Positions 16,850 through 25,935 are shown, counted from the first letter of the stretch. The stretch: 29,494 nucleotides of DNA from JANXSF01 sp043745195 (GCA_043745195.1 JAYTTF010000072.1:1-29494); one strand, 5' to 3'. Numbers and translations: made by a program. The notes: generated from the sequence alone by a model not told the origin.

Positions 16850-17269
16850 ATGCGTCAGGCCGTCAAGCAATTCACCGTCAGCACACGCGGCAAAGGCCTC
16901 TATGATTGTACCGGACAGATTGCCAGTTGGGTCCAGGATCAAAAAATTCAGACAGGTCTGCTCACTGTATTTCTGCGCCACACGTCCGCTTCCTTAACCA
17001 TCCAGGAAAACGCCGACCCGGACGTCATCGCCGACCTCAATGATTTTTTCGCTCGCCTGGTCCCGGAAGACAATCGCCAATTCCGTCACACTTCAGAAGG
17101 CCCCGACGATATGCCAGCCCACATTCGCTCGGCTCTAACCATGACGCAACTCTCCATCCCTATCGTCGATGGCCGTTTAGGCCTCGGAACATGGCAGGGC
17201 ATTTATGTTTTTGAGCATCGCACCCACTCTCATCGCAGAAATATGTTGCTTCATTTGATTGGCGAATGA
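16850..17269 (+). CDS. yjbQ: YjbQ family protein (UPF0047, secondary thiamine-phosphate synthase-like)
   Basis: A 139-residue protein of the normal length for YjbQ/UPF0047. Family landmarks are TGLLTVFLRHTSASLTIQEN, ADPDVIADLNDFF, the HTSEGPDDMPAHIRSALT segment with its conserved H, D and H, and the end GTWQGIYVFEHR followed by HRR. Members have weak thiamine-phosphate-synthase activity in E. coli assays; the true role is unsettled. It begins three bases after the previous stop, with AAAAG before the ATG, and is probably in the same transcript as the two secreted-protein genes. Confidence 0.93.
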   Translation: MRQAVKQFTVSTRGKGLYDCTGQIASWVQDQKIQTGLLTVFLRHTSASLTIQENADPDVIADLNDFFARLVPEDNRQFRHTSEGPDDMPAHIRSALTMTQLSIPIVDGRLGLGTWQGIYVFEHRTHSHRRNMLLHLIGE

Positions 17270-17315
17270 TCATGGTAAATTAGAATTATTCGGCTCTTAG
17301 GGGGCCTGATAAGTT

Positions 17316-18473
17316 TTGCAGACCCTGGAAACACCCTCCATCACGAACGTCCGCGTCAGGATTTCACCTTCTTTCCTGGTCTCCCTTGCATGCTTGGTCG
17401 CTTTGCTCTACCTGGGTCGGGTGCTGATCATCACCCTATTAATTGCTATTTTGGCCGCATTTATTCTTGACCCATTAGTCGGCCTTTTTGGGCGCATCCG
17501 CATACCTCGTGCCCCTGCCAGTTTTCTGGTTTGCAGCTTGGCTTTGCTGGCAATTTACGGATCTCTGTTCGGAGCCTACACCCAAATCGTGGTTCTGCTG
17601 GAAGACTTGCCTGCCTACACGCAGCGCATCAACGAACTGACGGATACGGTATTGCTTGAAATCGAGTCTGCCGAAAAAGCTATCTACCAAGTTGTTGTAC
17701 CGAAGAGAATTCGGGAACAAGATCAGCGCACCCCGCAGCCCCCTTCCGCAGCTAGGAAGCGTGGCGTTGCTGCTCCAGTATTGCCTCCTGTTCCGCCACC
17801 TATTCAGGAAGTGCGCATAAAGGCAGAACGTTCGCCAATCTTCGATTATCTTTACGCCCACATGGAAGACTTCTACAATATTCTGCTGATGTCGTCCTTC
17901 GTGCCTTTCCTTGTATATTTCATGCTCAGTTGGCGTGACCACTTTTTGCGCAATTTAATGAAATTGTTTCAAGGTGAAAATCGGGACATGGCAAAGGCAG
18001 CAATGGAAGGCGTGGCTCACGCTGCTCGCGCTTATGTTGTCGGCAACTTTATTCTGGGCATGCTTCTTGCCATTGCCAGCACGCTGTTTTTCTGGATCGC
18101 CAAAATTCCGTACTGGCCACTGGTCGGGCCACTCAGCGGTTTCTTGAGCCTTGCTCCTTACATCGGATTGCCGCTCGCTGTTCTGCCTCCCTTTTTCGCC
18201 GGGTTGACGGTGTTCAGCAAGCTTTCTGCTTATCTGGTAATTGGAACAACGGTAGCCTTCTTGCATTTATTGGCATTGAATTTGATGTACCCCATGCTGG
18301 TTGGCTCTCGTGTTCATCTCAACCCTATCGCCGTCACGCTAGCCCTAATGTTTTGGGGCTCTCTCTGGGGTGGCATCGGCTTAGTGCTAGCCGTTCCAGT
18401 CACTGCTGCCATCAAAGCAGTCTGCGACAACATCCCTTCGGCTGAACCATTTGGCCGTTTGCTGGGCGATTAG
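17316..18473 (+). CDS. AI-2E (PerM/TqsA) family membrane permease
   Basis: A 385-residue inner-membrane protein starting at TTG, with AGGGGG 11 bases upstream. It has the typical layout: two or three N-terminal membrane helices (LVSLACLVALLYLGRVLIIT, LLIAILAAFILDPLVGLF, FLVCSLALLAIYGSLFGAYT), a large soluble loop, then five helices including FLSLAPYIGLPLAVLPPFFA and the end MLVGSRVHLNPIAVTLALMF with GSLWGGIGLVLAVPVTAAIK. The loop carries an unusual basic/proline insertion (~135-170: RTPQPPSAARKRGVAAP then VLPPVPPPIQE). Substrates of this family differ (AI-2 export, Na+/H+ exchange), so none is assigned. Confidence 0.9.
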   Translation: MQTLETPSITNVRVRISPSFLVSLACLVALLYLGRVLIITLLIAILAAFILDPLVGLFGRIRIPRAPASFLVCSLALLAIYGSLFGAYTQIVVLLEDLPAYTQRINELTDTVLLEIESAEKAIYQVVVPKRIREQDQRTPQPPSAARKRGVAAPVLPPVPPPIQEVRIKAERSPIFDYLYAHMEDFYNILLMSSFVPFLVYFMLSWRDHFLRNLMKLFQGENRDMAKAAMEGVAHAARAYVVGNFILGMLLAIASTLFFWIAKIPYWPLVGPLSGFLSLAPYIGLPLAVLPPFFAGLTVFSKLSAYLVIGTTVAFLHLLALNLMYPMLVGSRVHLNPIAVTLALMFWGSLWGGIGLVLAVPVTAAIKAVCDNIPSAEPFGRLLGD

Positions 18474-18513
18474 CCGTTTGTGATAAGCTTCCTGTTCAGG
18501 GATATTTCGCATT

Positions 18514-19440
18514 ATGAATCAATTCACCAGACGCTCTTTGCTCGCCTCTGCGCTTGCTACGCCCCTTTGGGCTAAGAAGAATCACATTGGCCGGGATCGC
18601 ATTTCTACCATCACCGATGAAAATGCCAAGTCCCCTGCGGAAGCTCTTGCGTTCGTCAAACAATACGGCTTGCAGTGGGTGGAATTGCGCAATGTTCCAG
18701 GCGAAAAGAAACACTACATCCAACTAACCGAGCCAGAGTTGAAACAAGCCGCTAAGGAATTCAAAGAGGCTGGCTTGCGTGTTTCATTCTTGAACAGCGG
18801 CATGTTGAAGTTCGTACTTCCAGGCACCGAGCAGGTGCGACGTCGGCCTGAAACTCCTGAAGCGAAAGCAAAGCGGATGGCAAATGATCAGCGCCAATTC
18901 GATGGCCGCATGGAAGAATTGGACCGGTCCATTCGCGCTGCTCACATTCTTGGAACGGACAAAATCCGCGTTTTCACCTTTATGCGCGTCGAGGATCCAA
19001 TGGCTTTGCTGCCGCGTATTGCCGAAGTGATCGCCCCCATGGCGAAAGTCGCTGAAAGGGAAGGCGTGCAGTTGTTGGTGGAAAATGAAAGCGCCTGCAA
19101 TGTTGGCAATTGCGCAGAGCTGGCCGCCATGATGAAGCTGATTCCTTCCAAGGCGTTGAACCTGAATTGGGACCCTCTCAATGGCTTGCATGTGAAAGAA
19201 GAACCCTTCCCAACCGGGTACCATTTGCTTCCCAAGAAACGGATTCAGAATGTCCAGATCAAAGGAAAGAGTATTCTTGCTGGACCGGAAAAGCTCGATT
19301 GGGCAGGCATTTTCAATGCACTTGAAAAAGATGGCTACACTGGGCAGGTCGGCTTGGAATGCCACATTTTTGAGCGTTTGGTAGAAGCCTCACACGATTC
19401 CATGAAAGAAATTCTGCGCGTCTGTGAAAACCGGAGTTAG
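18514..19440 (+). CDS. Exported sugar-phosphate isomerase/epimerase-like TIM-barrel protein
   Basis: A 308-residue protein with a Tat-like leader (NQFTRRSLLASALATPLWA: RR followed by a hydrophobic stretch), so probably exported folded. The body is the xylose-isomerase-like/AP-endonuclease-2 barrel: GLQWVELRNVPG, AGLRVSFLNSG, AAHILGTDKIRVFTFMR, VQLLVENESACN, ALNLNWDPLNGL, RIQNVQIKG, and GYTGQVGLECHIFE. Metal-ligand positions (E in LLVENE, D in NWDP, H in HVKEE, E in GLECH) are plausible. The substrate is not evident; such exported barrels in Acidobacteria and Planctomycetes are thought to act on sugars. The next gene begins six bases after the stop. Confidence 0.87.
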   Translation: MNQFTRRSLLASALATPLWAKKNHIGRDRISTITDENAKSPAEALAFVKQYGLQWVELRNVPGEKKHYIQLTEPELKQAAKEFKEAGLRVSFLNSGMLKFVLPGTEQVRRRPETPEAKAKRMANDQRQFDGRMEELDRSIRAAHILGTDKIRVFTFMRVEDPMALLPRIAEVIAPMAKVAEREGVQLLVENESACNVGNCAELAAMMKLIPSKALNLNWDPLNGLHVKEEPFPTGYHLLPKKRIQNVQIKGKSILAGPEKLDWAGIFNALEKDGYTGQVGLECHIFERLVEASHDSMKEILRVCENRS

Positions 19441-19446
19441 AAGCTA

Positions 19447-19941
19447 ATGTCGAAATCCGTCCTGGGCTTTTCGCTAATCGCGCTATGCTTGAGTGCCTTG
19501 GGGCTGTTTTTCTTTCTTGAACAGAATAAGGGATCTCACCTTGTTCTAAACGGGTCCATCAAGAAAGTGCGCATTCAGGAATTGGAGCCCAAACGTTCTT
19601 TGATGATCTTGGATTTCCGCTTAACCAATCCTTCCGATTTCACTTTTGAAGTAAAGAATATTGACCTCTATCTCACCACTGCCGACGGCGAAGTTGTCGA
19701 AGGTGCATTCGCCGCGCAAATGAATACGGACCAGATTTTCGAGTCTTACAATACGCTAGGTCAGCGCTATAATCCAACGTTGGTGAGCCGTGAAAAAATC
19801 CCTCCCGGCAAAATCGTAGATCGCATGGTGGCAGTTTCAGTCAACTTGCCCGCCGCCGCAGTAGAGTCGCGCAAAAAGCTTGTCCTGAAGATTGAAGAGA
19901 TGAATCGAATGATCACCGAGTTGGTGGAATCTCCGAAGTAG
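19447..19941 (+). CDS. Membrane-anchored LEA14-like small protein
   Basis: A 164-residue protein with one N-terminal membrane segment (LGFSLIALCLSALGLFFFL) and an exported beta-rich domain (GSIKKVRIQELEPKRSLMIL, FRLTNPSDFTFEVKNIDLYL). The 'x-N-P-x-x-F-x-x-x-V-x-x-x-x-x-x-L' pattern is like LEA14/WHy-type domains, but I do not recognise an exact family. It is likely co-transcribed with the preceding TIM-barrel gene. Its last 29 bp overlap the end of the convergent acetyltransferase gene. Confidence 0.75.
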   Translation: MSKSVLGFSLIALCLSALGLFFFLEQNKGSHLVLNGSIKKVRIQELEPKRSLMILDFRLTNPSDFTFEVKNIDLYLTTADGEVVEGAFAAQMNTDQIFESYNTLGQRYNPTLVSREKIPPGKIVDRMVAVSVNLPAAAVESRKKLVLKIEEMNRMITELVESPK

Positions 19942-20536
19942 CCTCACCATGACGGGCTAACCGAAATTCCAGGTTCCGTTTCACCCCAGGCCATTCATTC
20001 GCCAGAATACTGTAGACAAAAGTGTCACGCACACTACCATCGCGACGCGGCTGATGGTGGCGAATTACCCCATCTCTCTTTGCGCCCAACGCTTCAATCG
20101 CCCGCTGTGACGCGAAGTTGAAATTGTCGGTTCTGAAGCCAACCACTTTGCATCCAAGCATCTCGAACGCGTGGCTCAGCAACAGCAGCTTGCAACTTGT
20201 ATTCACGTGGCTGCGATGCCAGCTTTTCCCATACCACGTGTATCCGATTTCCACCCGATCAAGAGCCGCAACCATGTCGTGATAGCGTGACGATCCAACA
20301 ATCTTGCCGCTAGCCAAATCCCGTATGGCCCACGACAACATGTGTCCAGCCTTCTGGCCTGCAAGAGCTGTTGCAATATACGCTTCGGTTTGCGATGCTT
20401 CCGGAACTGAGGTGAACCACAACTCCCACAGCTTGCCATCGGCAGCAGCAGCAGCCAGTTCATCATGATGATTCTCAGCTAATGGCTCAAGTCTCATGCC
20501 ATGACCTTCTAATATTACCGGCTGAATATCGATCAT
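19913..20536 (-). CDS. GNAT family N-acetyltransferase (RimJ/RimL-like)
   Basis: A 207-residue minus-strand protein with the RimJ/RimL-type layout: VILEGHGMRLEPLAENHHDE at the start, then WAIRDLASGKIVGSSRYHD, DRVEIGYTWYGKSWHRSHVN, LLLSHAFEMLGCKVVGFRTD, and NFASQRAIEALGAKRDGVIR. The W-x-x-x-x-V-N stretch and N-x-x-S-x-x-A-I-E-x-L-G are typical of the acetyl-CoA fold. Substrate not known. Its ATG overlaps the stop of the upstream PQQ-propeller gene by four bases, so the two are coupled. It ends with an unusually long basic tail that overlaps the convergent neighbour. Confidence 0.9.
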   Translation of the reverse strand: MIDIQPVILEGHGMRLEPLAENHHDELAAAAADGKLWELWFTSVPEASQTEAYIATALAGQKAGHMLSWAIRDLASGKIVGSSRYHDMVAALDRVEIGYTWYGKSWHRSHVNTSCKLLLLSHAFEMLGCKVVGFRTDNFNFASQRAIEALGAKRDGVIRHHQPRRDGSVRDTFVYSILANEWPGVKRNLEFRLARHGEATSEIPPTR

Positions 20537-21933
20537 TTTTTATCCTGATTCGCGAAACAGTAAAGGGCACTTTTGGTTCTTACATACAATCGCCCATTGG
20601 CAATTGCAGGGGTCGCCGACGATTCCTCGTTCAATTCATTTACAGCCAAAACCTTCTGCTCACGCCCCGCCTCCAATACCGTCATCACCCCGGAACGGCT
20701 GAGAAAGTAGACTTTTCCGTCGGAAGCCACTGGCGACGAATAGAAACTTTCAGATACCCCTCGCAGCCTTGCTTGTTTGTACAATTCGCCAGTCGCCGGG
20801 TTCAATGTAGTCAGCACGCCGCTATCGTTGATCATGTACAGAATGTCTCGATAGATTAACGTCGAAGGCAACTGAGGAATGGATCGTTGAAACTTCCAGG
20901 AAACATTGGAAGCCGTAACATCCCCTTTGCCCCCTAGCTTTACACTCAGCAAACCATTTTCGGCGGACATGGTTGCTGCATACATTTTCCATTCTTGTTC
21001 ATCCATCAGGCCATCGCCGTTCAGATCGATATAGGGAAAATATTTCTTGGTTTTTTCATCGGGAGATTCGGCCAGGGAAATCTTCTGATCGTTATTCTTA
21101 TCGAATTTTGCAATCGTCTCTTTGAAATCAGGAATCGCTACTTGCCGTCCAGGATCGTTTTCCGGAGTATTGTAACCGCTGATAAAAATATGGTCTTTAT
21201 AAAGAACCGGCACTGATTTCATTTCCGACGCCAATCCGCCAACATGCCAAACTACTTCGCCAGTAGCAGCTTGGTAAACATCCATGCTGAACGAACCTGG
21301 GGCGTAAATGAGTCCATCCTTCACCACTGGCGTGGAATGCCCACTCAATGCTTCGCGCCGCGCCGTTCGCCACTTTTCCTTCCCCGTTGTGCTGTCGAAC
21401 GCCGCAATAAACGAACCGGCCGATTGATCGCAGACCAACACTACCAACGGTCCAGCCAAAATCGGCGATGCCCCCATGCCATAAACATTCTGAAATGGAC
21501 CCATAGGAACGCGCCATCGCTCCTTGCCTTCGTAGTCATAGGAGATCATTCCAAAATCGTGGAAAAAGACGTAAAGTGATTTTCCATTCACAATGGGTGA
21601 CGGTGATGCGGGGCTGTTCCTTTTATCCAAATCACTAACTTTGTTTCTAGGAGCAACTTTACGCCAAAGTACTTTCCCACTCTTTTCATCCAGACAAATA
21701 GTAAGAAGGTCGTCCTTCTCAAAGGCGGTCAGAAATACACGTCCAACGCTGATCACTGGGGACGAATGGCCGGCGGGCAAAACGGTTTTCCAGCGTAGAT
21801 TATGCGATTCATCAAAGACAGCAGGCAATGCGCCCGTTTCCGCTACGCCGCTGCCGTCAGGCCCACGAAATCTTGTCCAATCGGCTGCTTTTGAAGCACT
21901 ACAGAGTAAAATGAAAGTTATGGCTTTTCGCAT
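20533..21933 (-). CDS. Secreted PQQ-type beta-propeller protein with two EF-hands
   Basis: A 466-residue protein with a short signal peptide (KAITFILLCSASKA) and a PQQ/pyrrolo-quinoline-quinone-like propeller: DWTRFRGPDGSGVAE, LRWKTVLPAGHSSPVISVGR, LDEKSGKVLWRKVAPRN, YEGKERWRVPMGP, TTGKEKWRTARRE, and ATGEVVWHVGG. Two EF-hand calcium loops interrupt it: DKNNDQKISLAE (278-289) and DLNGDGLMDEQE (303-314). The protein probably uses the propeller as a binding scaffold, not as a PQQ dehydrogenase; I see no cytochrome or Asp/Glu catalytic set. Its start codon abuts the divergent permease gene. It is followed by the coupled acetyltransferase. Confidence 0.9.
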   Translation of the reverse strand: MRKAITFILLCSASKAADWTRFRGPDGSGVAETGALPAVFDESHNLRWKTVLPAGHSSPVISVGRVFLTAFEKDDLLTICLDEKSGKVLWRKVAPRNKVSDLDKRNSPASPSPIVNGKSLYVFFHDFGMISYDYEGKERWRVPMGPFQNVYGMGASPILAGPLVVLVCDQSAGSFIAAFDSTTGKEKWRTARREALSGHSTPVVKDGLIYAPGSFSMDVYQAATGEVVWHVGGLASEMKSVPVLYKDHIFISGYNTPENDPGRQVAIPDFKETIAKFDKNNDQKISLAESPDEKTKKYFPYIDLNGDGLMDEQEWKMYAATMSAENGLLSVKLGGKGDVTASNVSWKFQRSIPQLPSTLIYRDILYMINDSGVLTTLNPATGELYKQARLRGVSESFYSSPVASDGKVYFLSRSGVMTVLEAGREQKVLAVNELNEESSATPAIANGRLYVRTKSALYCFANQDKK

Positions 21934-21948
21934 ATGGTGGCTTGTTTA

Positions 21949-23826
21949 ATGCTATCGCAAGGATTCAAGAATTGGCTGGCAGCTGGTCAACCGCTAGATA
22001 CTGATCATCACCATCACGACACGCACCCCTGGTATCAAGTGCTCTGGCTCACCGGCGTTGACTATTTTTCCACCCTTGGCTATCAACCTGGAATCGCATT
22101 ACTTGCGGCAGGGGCATTATCCCCCATCGCTACCGCAATTCTGGTTTTGGTTACATTGGTCTGCGCTTTGCCTATCTATTCGCAAGTGGCGAAACGATCC
22201 TACGCAGGGCAGGGGTCCATTGCCATGCTGGAAAATTTGCTGGGAGGCTGGTGGGGAAAATTTCTTGTCCTCGTGCTTCTAGGATTTGCTGCTACCGATT
22301 TCATCATCACCATTACATTGTCGGCGGCTGACGCCGCACAGCATGCCGTGGAAAATCCTCTGCTGCATCCCTTACTCGGCGAGCACCGCATTGCGATTAC
22401 ACTCTTCCTATTAGTTTGTCTCACCGCTGTGTTTCTGAAGGGTTTCAAAGAAGCCATCGGTTTGGCATCGTTGGTTGCCATTCCCTATATTCTTCTCAAT
22501 ATCTTTGTGCTTGGCCGCGCCTGTTTGGAAGTTTCCTGGCATCCTGAACTCATCACCAAATGGAAAGAAATGGTATATGTTTCCGGTAGCCCGCGCGACA
22601 TCCTGTTTGCTGCAATCCTGATTTTCCCGCGCCTTGCTCTTGGGCTTTCCGGATTTGAGACAGGTGTTTCTGTTATGCCCTTGGTGGATGGCGAAACTAT
22701 TGACCGTCGCATTGCGAATACCCGGAAAATGCTGGCCGCCGCAGCGATTCTAATGTCTGTGATGTTGGTTGTTTCCAGCTTCTCCACTGCAATTTTGATT
22801 CCCGCGTCCGACTACCGAGAAGGTGGTCCAGCCAGCGGCCGTGCCATTGCTTACATGGCTCACAAGTATTTGGGCACAGGCTTTGGAACTGTCTACGACG
22901 TTTCAACCATTCTGATTCTGTGGTTCGCCGGGGCAAGTGCTATGGCTGGTTTGCTCAGCATCATTCCGCGCTACCTGCCTCGATTCGGCATGGCTCCTGC
23001 TTGGGTGGCCTATTCGCGTCCATTGGTTATTGTATTGTTCGGGGTATGCGTGATTGTCACTTTGATTTTCAAGGCGAATGTGGAAGCCCAGGGCGGAGCT
23101 TATGCGACTGGCGTTTTGGTATTGATGCTTTCTGCCGCCGTTGCTTGTGCGCTTGCATTGTGGGAAGAAAAGAAGGAGACCTTCAGTATTTTTTGCTGGA
23201 TGGTTGCCATCATTTTTCTCTACACCTTGGTGGACAACGTAAAGGAACGTCCCGATGGATTGATTATTGGAAGTATCTTTATATTATTCATATTCGCCAT
23301 TAGCGCCATCAGCCGCTACAATCGCGCGACGGAATTGCGCGTTTCCGGGTTTACGTTTTTCGACGAAAACTCAGAGACTATTTGGAAGGAAATCCAGGGA
23401 AAGAAAATCAACCTGGTGCCGATTCGCAAAAGCAACGCAGCCAGCCGTTCTATCAAGGAAAAAGAGATCCGGCAGTTTTATACAGTAGGTGGGCCCATAG
23501 CCTATTTGCACGTTACGCAACTGGATAACCGCAGTGAGTTTTCAGCTCCTCTAAAAATTGAAGTAATGAAGGATGGCGAAAACTATCGCATTCAAGTGAC
23601 GCAAGCCATTGCCATAGCCAATACGATTGCCTATGTCAGCGAATTGCTGGATCCGATCAGCATTTTTGTGACTCTGACTCGGCGGAATCTGATGTATCAA
23701 TCGCTTCGCTATTTAACTTTTGGAGAAGGGGAGACCGGCTTGCTTGTCTATTCGATTTTGCTGAAGTACTGGGAATTGACGCCGGAAGACGATGTGCGAC
23801 CGTTGATTTTTATCATGAGCGAATGA
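21949..23826 (+). CDS. APC superfamily amino-acid permease with C-terminal soluble domain
   Basis: About 625 residues. ATG 21949 is preferred because GGTGG lies eight bases upstream; ATG 21934 in the same frame would leave no space before the divergent start. A His-rich N-terminus (DTDHHHHDTHPWYQVLWL) leads into GVDYFSTLGYQPGIALLAAG, the usual start of this permease type, and about twelve membrane helices follow (such as FLVLVLLGFAATDFIITITL, ILLNIFVLGRACLEV, LILWFAGASAMAGLLSIIPR). The last ~170 residues are soluble (EKEIRQFYTVGGPIAYLHV, LLDPISIFVTLTRRN, GEGETGLLVYSILL). Substrate unknown. The HHHH run could bind metal, but this is only a guess. Confidence 0.88.
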   Translation: MLSQGFKNWLAAGQPLDTDHHHHDTHPWYQVLWLTGVDYFSTLGYQPGIALLAAGALSPIATAILVLVTLVCALPIYSQVAKRSYAGQGSIAMLENLLGGWWGKFLVLVLLGFAATDFIITITLSAADAAQHAVENPLLHPLLGEHRIAITLFLLVCLTAVFLKGFKEAIGLASLVAIPYILLNIFVLGRACLEVSWHPELITKWKEMVYVSGSPRDILFAAILIFPRLALGLSGFETGVSVMPLVDGETIDRRIANTRKMLAAAAILMSVMLVVSSFSTAILIPASDYREGGPASGRAIAYMAHKYLGTGFGTVYDVSTILILWFAGASAMAGLLSIIPRYLPRFGMAPAWVAYSRPLVIVLFGVCVIVTLIFKANVEAQGGAYATGVLVLMLSAAVACALALWEEKKETFSIFCWMVAIIFLYTLVDNVKERPDGLIIGSIFILFIFAISAISRYNRATELRVSGFTFFDENSETIWKEIQGKKINLVPIRKSNAASRSIKEKEIRQFYTVGGPIAYLHVTQLDNRSEFSAPLKIEVMKDGENYRIQVTQAIAIANTIAYVSELLDPISIFVTLTRRNLMYQSLRYLTFGEGETGLLVYSILLKYWELTPEDDVRPLIFIMSE

Positions 23827-23833
23827 CGAAAAG

Positions 23834-24844
23834 TTAGGGCAGAATCAACATGCAATCGCCGTAGGAGAAGAAGCGGTACTCTTGATTCACAGCATGACGA
23901 TAGGCATCCAACATCAGTTCCGTGCCGCCAAAGGCGCAAACCAGAAGCAGTAAGCTGGATTGCGGTAAATGAAAATTGGTCAGCAAGGCATCCACTCGTT
24001 GGAATTGAAATCCGGGATAGATGAATATATCGGTTGATCCGGAAAGCAACTTGGTTTGCATCGCGCTTTCAATGGTTCGAACGGTTGTGGTGCCCACGGC
24101 AACTACTCTTGAAGCGGCTTCGATTCGTTGCCAGACTTCCGAAGCTATCTGAAATCTTTCCTGATGCAAGACATTGTCCGTTACCTGTTCCTCGCGAATT
24201 GGTTGAAATGTTCCTAACCCCACATGCAGGGTCACATGGACTGTTTGAGCTCCCTGTTGGCGGCATGATTCAAGGATCTCCTGCGTGAAGTGCAAACCCG
24301 CAGTAGGGGCGGCTACGGATCCTGGAGGATTCGCGAAAACGGTTTGGTATCTTGTCTTATCATGAGACGTATCAGGGCGGCGGATGTAAGGGGGTAATGG
24401 AATGTGGCCATGGGATTCCAATGCCTGGTCAACGCTTGGGCAATCCAGCCGAATGGTTCGTTCCCCGTGCTCGCCACGATCCAGGATTTCGGCTGCGAAA
24501 TCGGAGGCGAACTCTACCCATTCTCCAATTGCCATTTTGCGGCCCGGTTTCACCAGGGCTTTCCACAATCGGCGATCCGCAGAAATTGCTTCAGTTAAGA
24601 ACACTTCAATCTTCCCTGTCCTGCCGGGGCGATTGCCTATTAGCCGCGAAGGGATCACCTTGGAATTGTTCATTGCCAAAATATCGCCTGGCTGAACGAA
24701 TTGAGGAAAGTCAGCGAACATGCGATCTTCCCAACGGCCGCTGCTTTTGTGGACCACTAACATGCGGGCACCAGATCTTTGTTCGGGTGGTTGCTGGGCG
24801 ATCAACTGATCGGGAAGGTGATAATGGAAGTCAGAAAGCTTCAA
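23834..24844 (-). CDS. queA: tRNA preQ1(34) S-adenosylmethionine ribosyltransferase-isomerase QueA
   Basis: A 336-residue cytosolic enzyme that transfers and isomerises the ribosyl group of SAM onto preQ1 in tRNA to form epoxyqueuosine. Family landmarks run through the chain: LSDFHYHLPDQLIAQQPPEQ, DILAMNNSKVIPSRL, GKIEVFLTEAI, LPPYIRRPDTSHDKTRYQT, FANPPGSVAAPTAGLHFT, VHVTLHVGLGTFQPI, VVAVGTTTVRTIES, DIFIYPGFQFQRVDALLTNF, and LPQSSLLLLVCAF. Normal length, complete. Translation begins at TTG, directly after an in-frame stop. The divergent tsaD start lies only 16 bp away. Confidence 0.97.
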   Translation of the reverse strand: MKLSDFHYHLPDQLIAQQPPEQRSGARMLVVHKSSGRWEDRMFADFPQFVQPGDILAMNNSKVIPSRLIGNRPGRTGKIEVFLTEAISADRRLWKALVKPGRKMAIGEWVEFASDFAAEILDRGEHGERTIRLDCPSVDQALESHGHIPLPPYIRRPDTSHDKTRYQTVFANPPGSVAAPTAGLHFTQEILESCRQQGAQTVHVTLHVGLGTFQPIREEQVTDNVLHQERFQIASEVWQRIEAASRVVAVGTTTVRTIESAMQTKLLSGSTDIFIYPGFQFQRVDALLTNFHLPQSSLLLLVCAFGGTELMLDAYRHAVNQEYRFFSYGDCMLILP

Positions 24845-24860
24845 CTTTCAGGATATCAAC

Positions 24861-25928
24861 TTGCGAATTTTAGGCATAGAGTCTTCGTGTGACGAAACAG
24901 CAGCGGCGGTGGTGGAAGATGGACGGGCGGTGCTGTCCAGCGTAGTTGCTTCGCAGTTGGATGTGCACAGCAAATATGGTGGCGTAGTGCCGGAATTGGC
25001 TTCGCGGGAACATCTGCGGGCTATTGTTCCGGTGGTGGAAGAAGCACTTTTGAAATCGGGGACCAGCCTTGCGGATTTGTCTGCCATCGCGGTGACAGAA
25101 GGACCGGGGTTGATTGGATCCTTGTTGGTTGGCATCACGTTTGCGAAGTCGTTGTGCTTTGCAACCGGTTTGCCACTGATTGGTGTGAACCACCTTGAGG
25201 GACACATCCACGCTGTTTTGTTGGAACATCCGGCAGTGGAATTGCCGGCCATCGCTTTGGTGGTGAGTGGCGGACATACCCATCTTTACTATGCTGCTGA
25301 GGATTTGAGTTATCGCTCGTTGGGAAAAACTCGTGACGATGCAGCGGGGGAAGCGTTCGATAAAGTTGGGAAGCTGCTGGGCTTTGGATATCCGGGCGGT
25401 CCGGTGATTGACTTGCTGGCCCCGCACGGCAACCCGAAAGCTTTCAAATTCACATTAGCGAAAATGAGTGGCAACTCGCTGGATTTCAGCTTCAGTGGGC
25501 TGAAAACGGCAGTGCTGCGCTGGACCGAGGCACGTGATCTTGGGGCGCAAATGGCCGAGCGGAAAGCACTGCTGGCGAGGAACCCACATCCATCGAAGGA
25601 AGAGTGGCTGAAGGTGACTCCTAAGGAAACTCTAGATGTGATTGCTTCGTTTCAGTACACCGTGATTCAGGAAATATTGAAACGACTGCATACCTTGACG
25701 GAAGAGCACGATGCCCGTTGCATTATTATTTCGGGTGGTGTTGCCTGCAATACAGGATTACGGCAAGCGGCACAGAAGGGTGGATTTCCATGTCCGGTCT
25801 ATTTTCCGACTCCTGGATTGAGTACTGACAATGCGGCCATGATTGCGGCGGCAGCGTTTCCGAAGTTTGATCGTTTGGAATTTGCATCGTTGGATTTGAA
25901 GCCGAAAGCCAACCTGGTTCTAACCTGA
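24861..25928 (+). CDS. tsaD: tRNA N6-adenosine threonylcarbamoyltransferase TsaD
   Basis: A 355-residue enzyme that transfers threonylcarbamoyl to A37 of tRNAs decoding ANN codons, normally acting with TsaB and TsaE. The start is TTG with AGGA eight bases upstream. Landmarks: MRILGIESSCDETAAAVVED, VVPELASREHLRAIVPVVEE, VTEGPGLIGSLLVGITFAKS, the iron-binding HLEGH (H111, H115), VVSGGHTHLYY, GKTRDDAAGEAFDKVGKLLG, PGGPVIDLLAP, and near the end the metal-ligand aspartate in LSTDNAAMIAAAA. An insertion of ~10-15 residues before the 'TLDVIASFQ' segment is longer than usual. Complete and likely functional. Confidence 0.97.
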   Translation: MRILGIESSCDETAAAVVEDGRAVLSSVVASQLDVHSKYGGVVPELASREHLRAIVPVVEEALLKSGTSLADLSAIAVTEGPGLIGSLLVGITFAKSLCFATGLPLIGVNHLEGHIHAVLLEHPAVELPAIALVVSGGHTHLYYAAEDLSYRSLGKTRDDAAGEAFDKVGKLLGFGYPGGPVIDLLAPHGNPKAFKFTLAKMSGNSLDFSFSGLKTAVLRWTEARDLGAQMAERKALLARNPHPSKEEWLKVTPKETLDVIASFQYTVIQEILKRLHTLTEEHDARCIIISGGVACNTGLRQAAQKGGFPCPVYFPTPGLSTDNAAMIAAAAFPKFDRLEFASLDLKPKANLVLT

Positions 25929-25935
25929 CACAATA

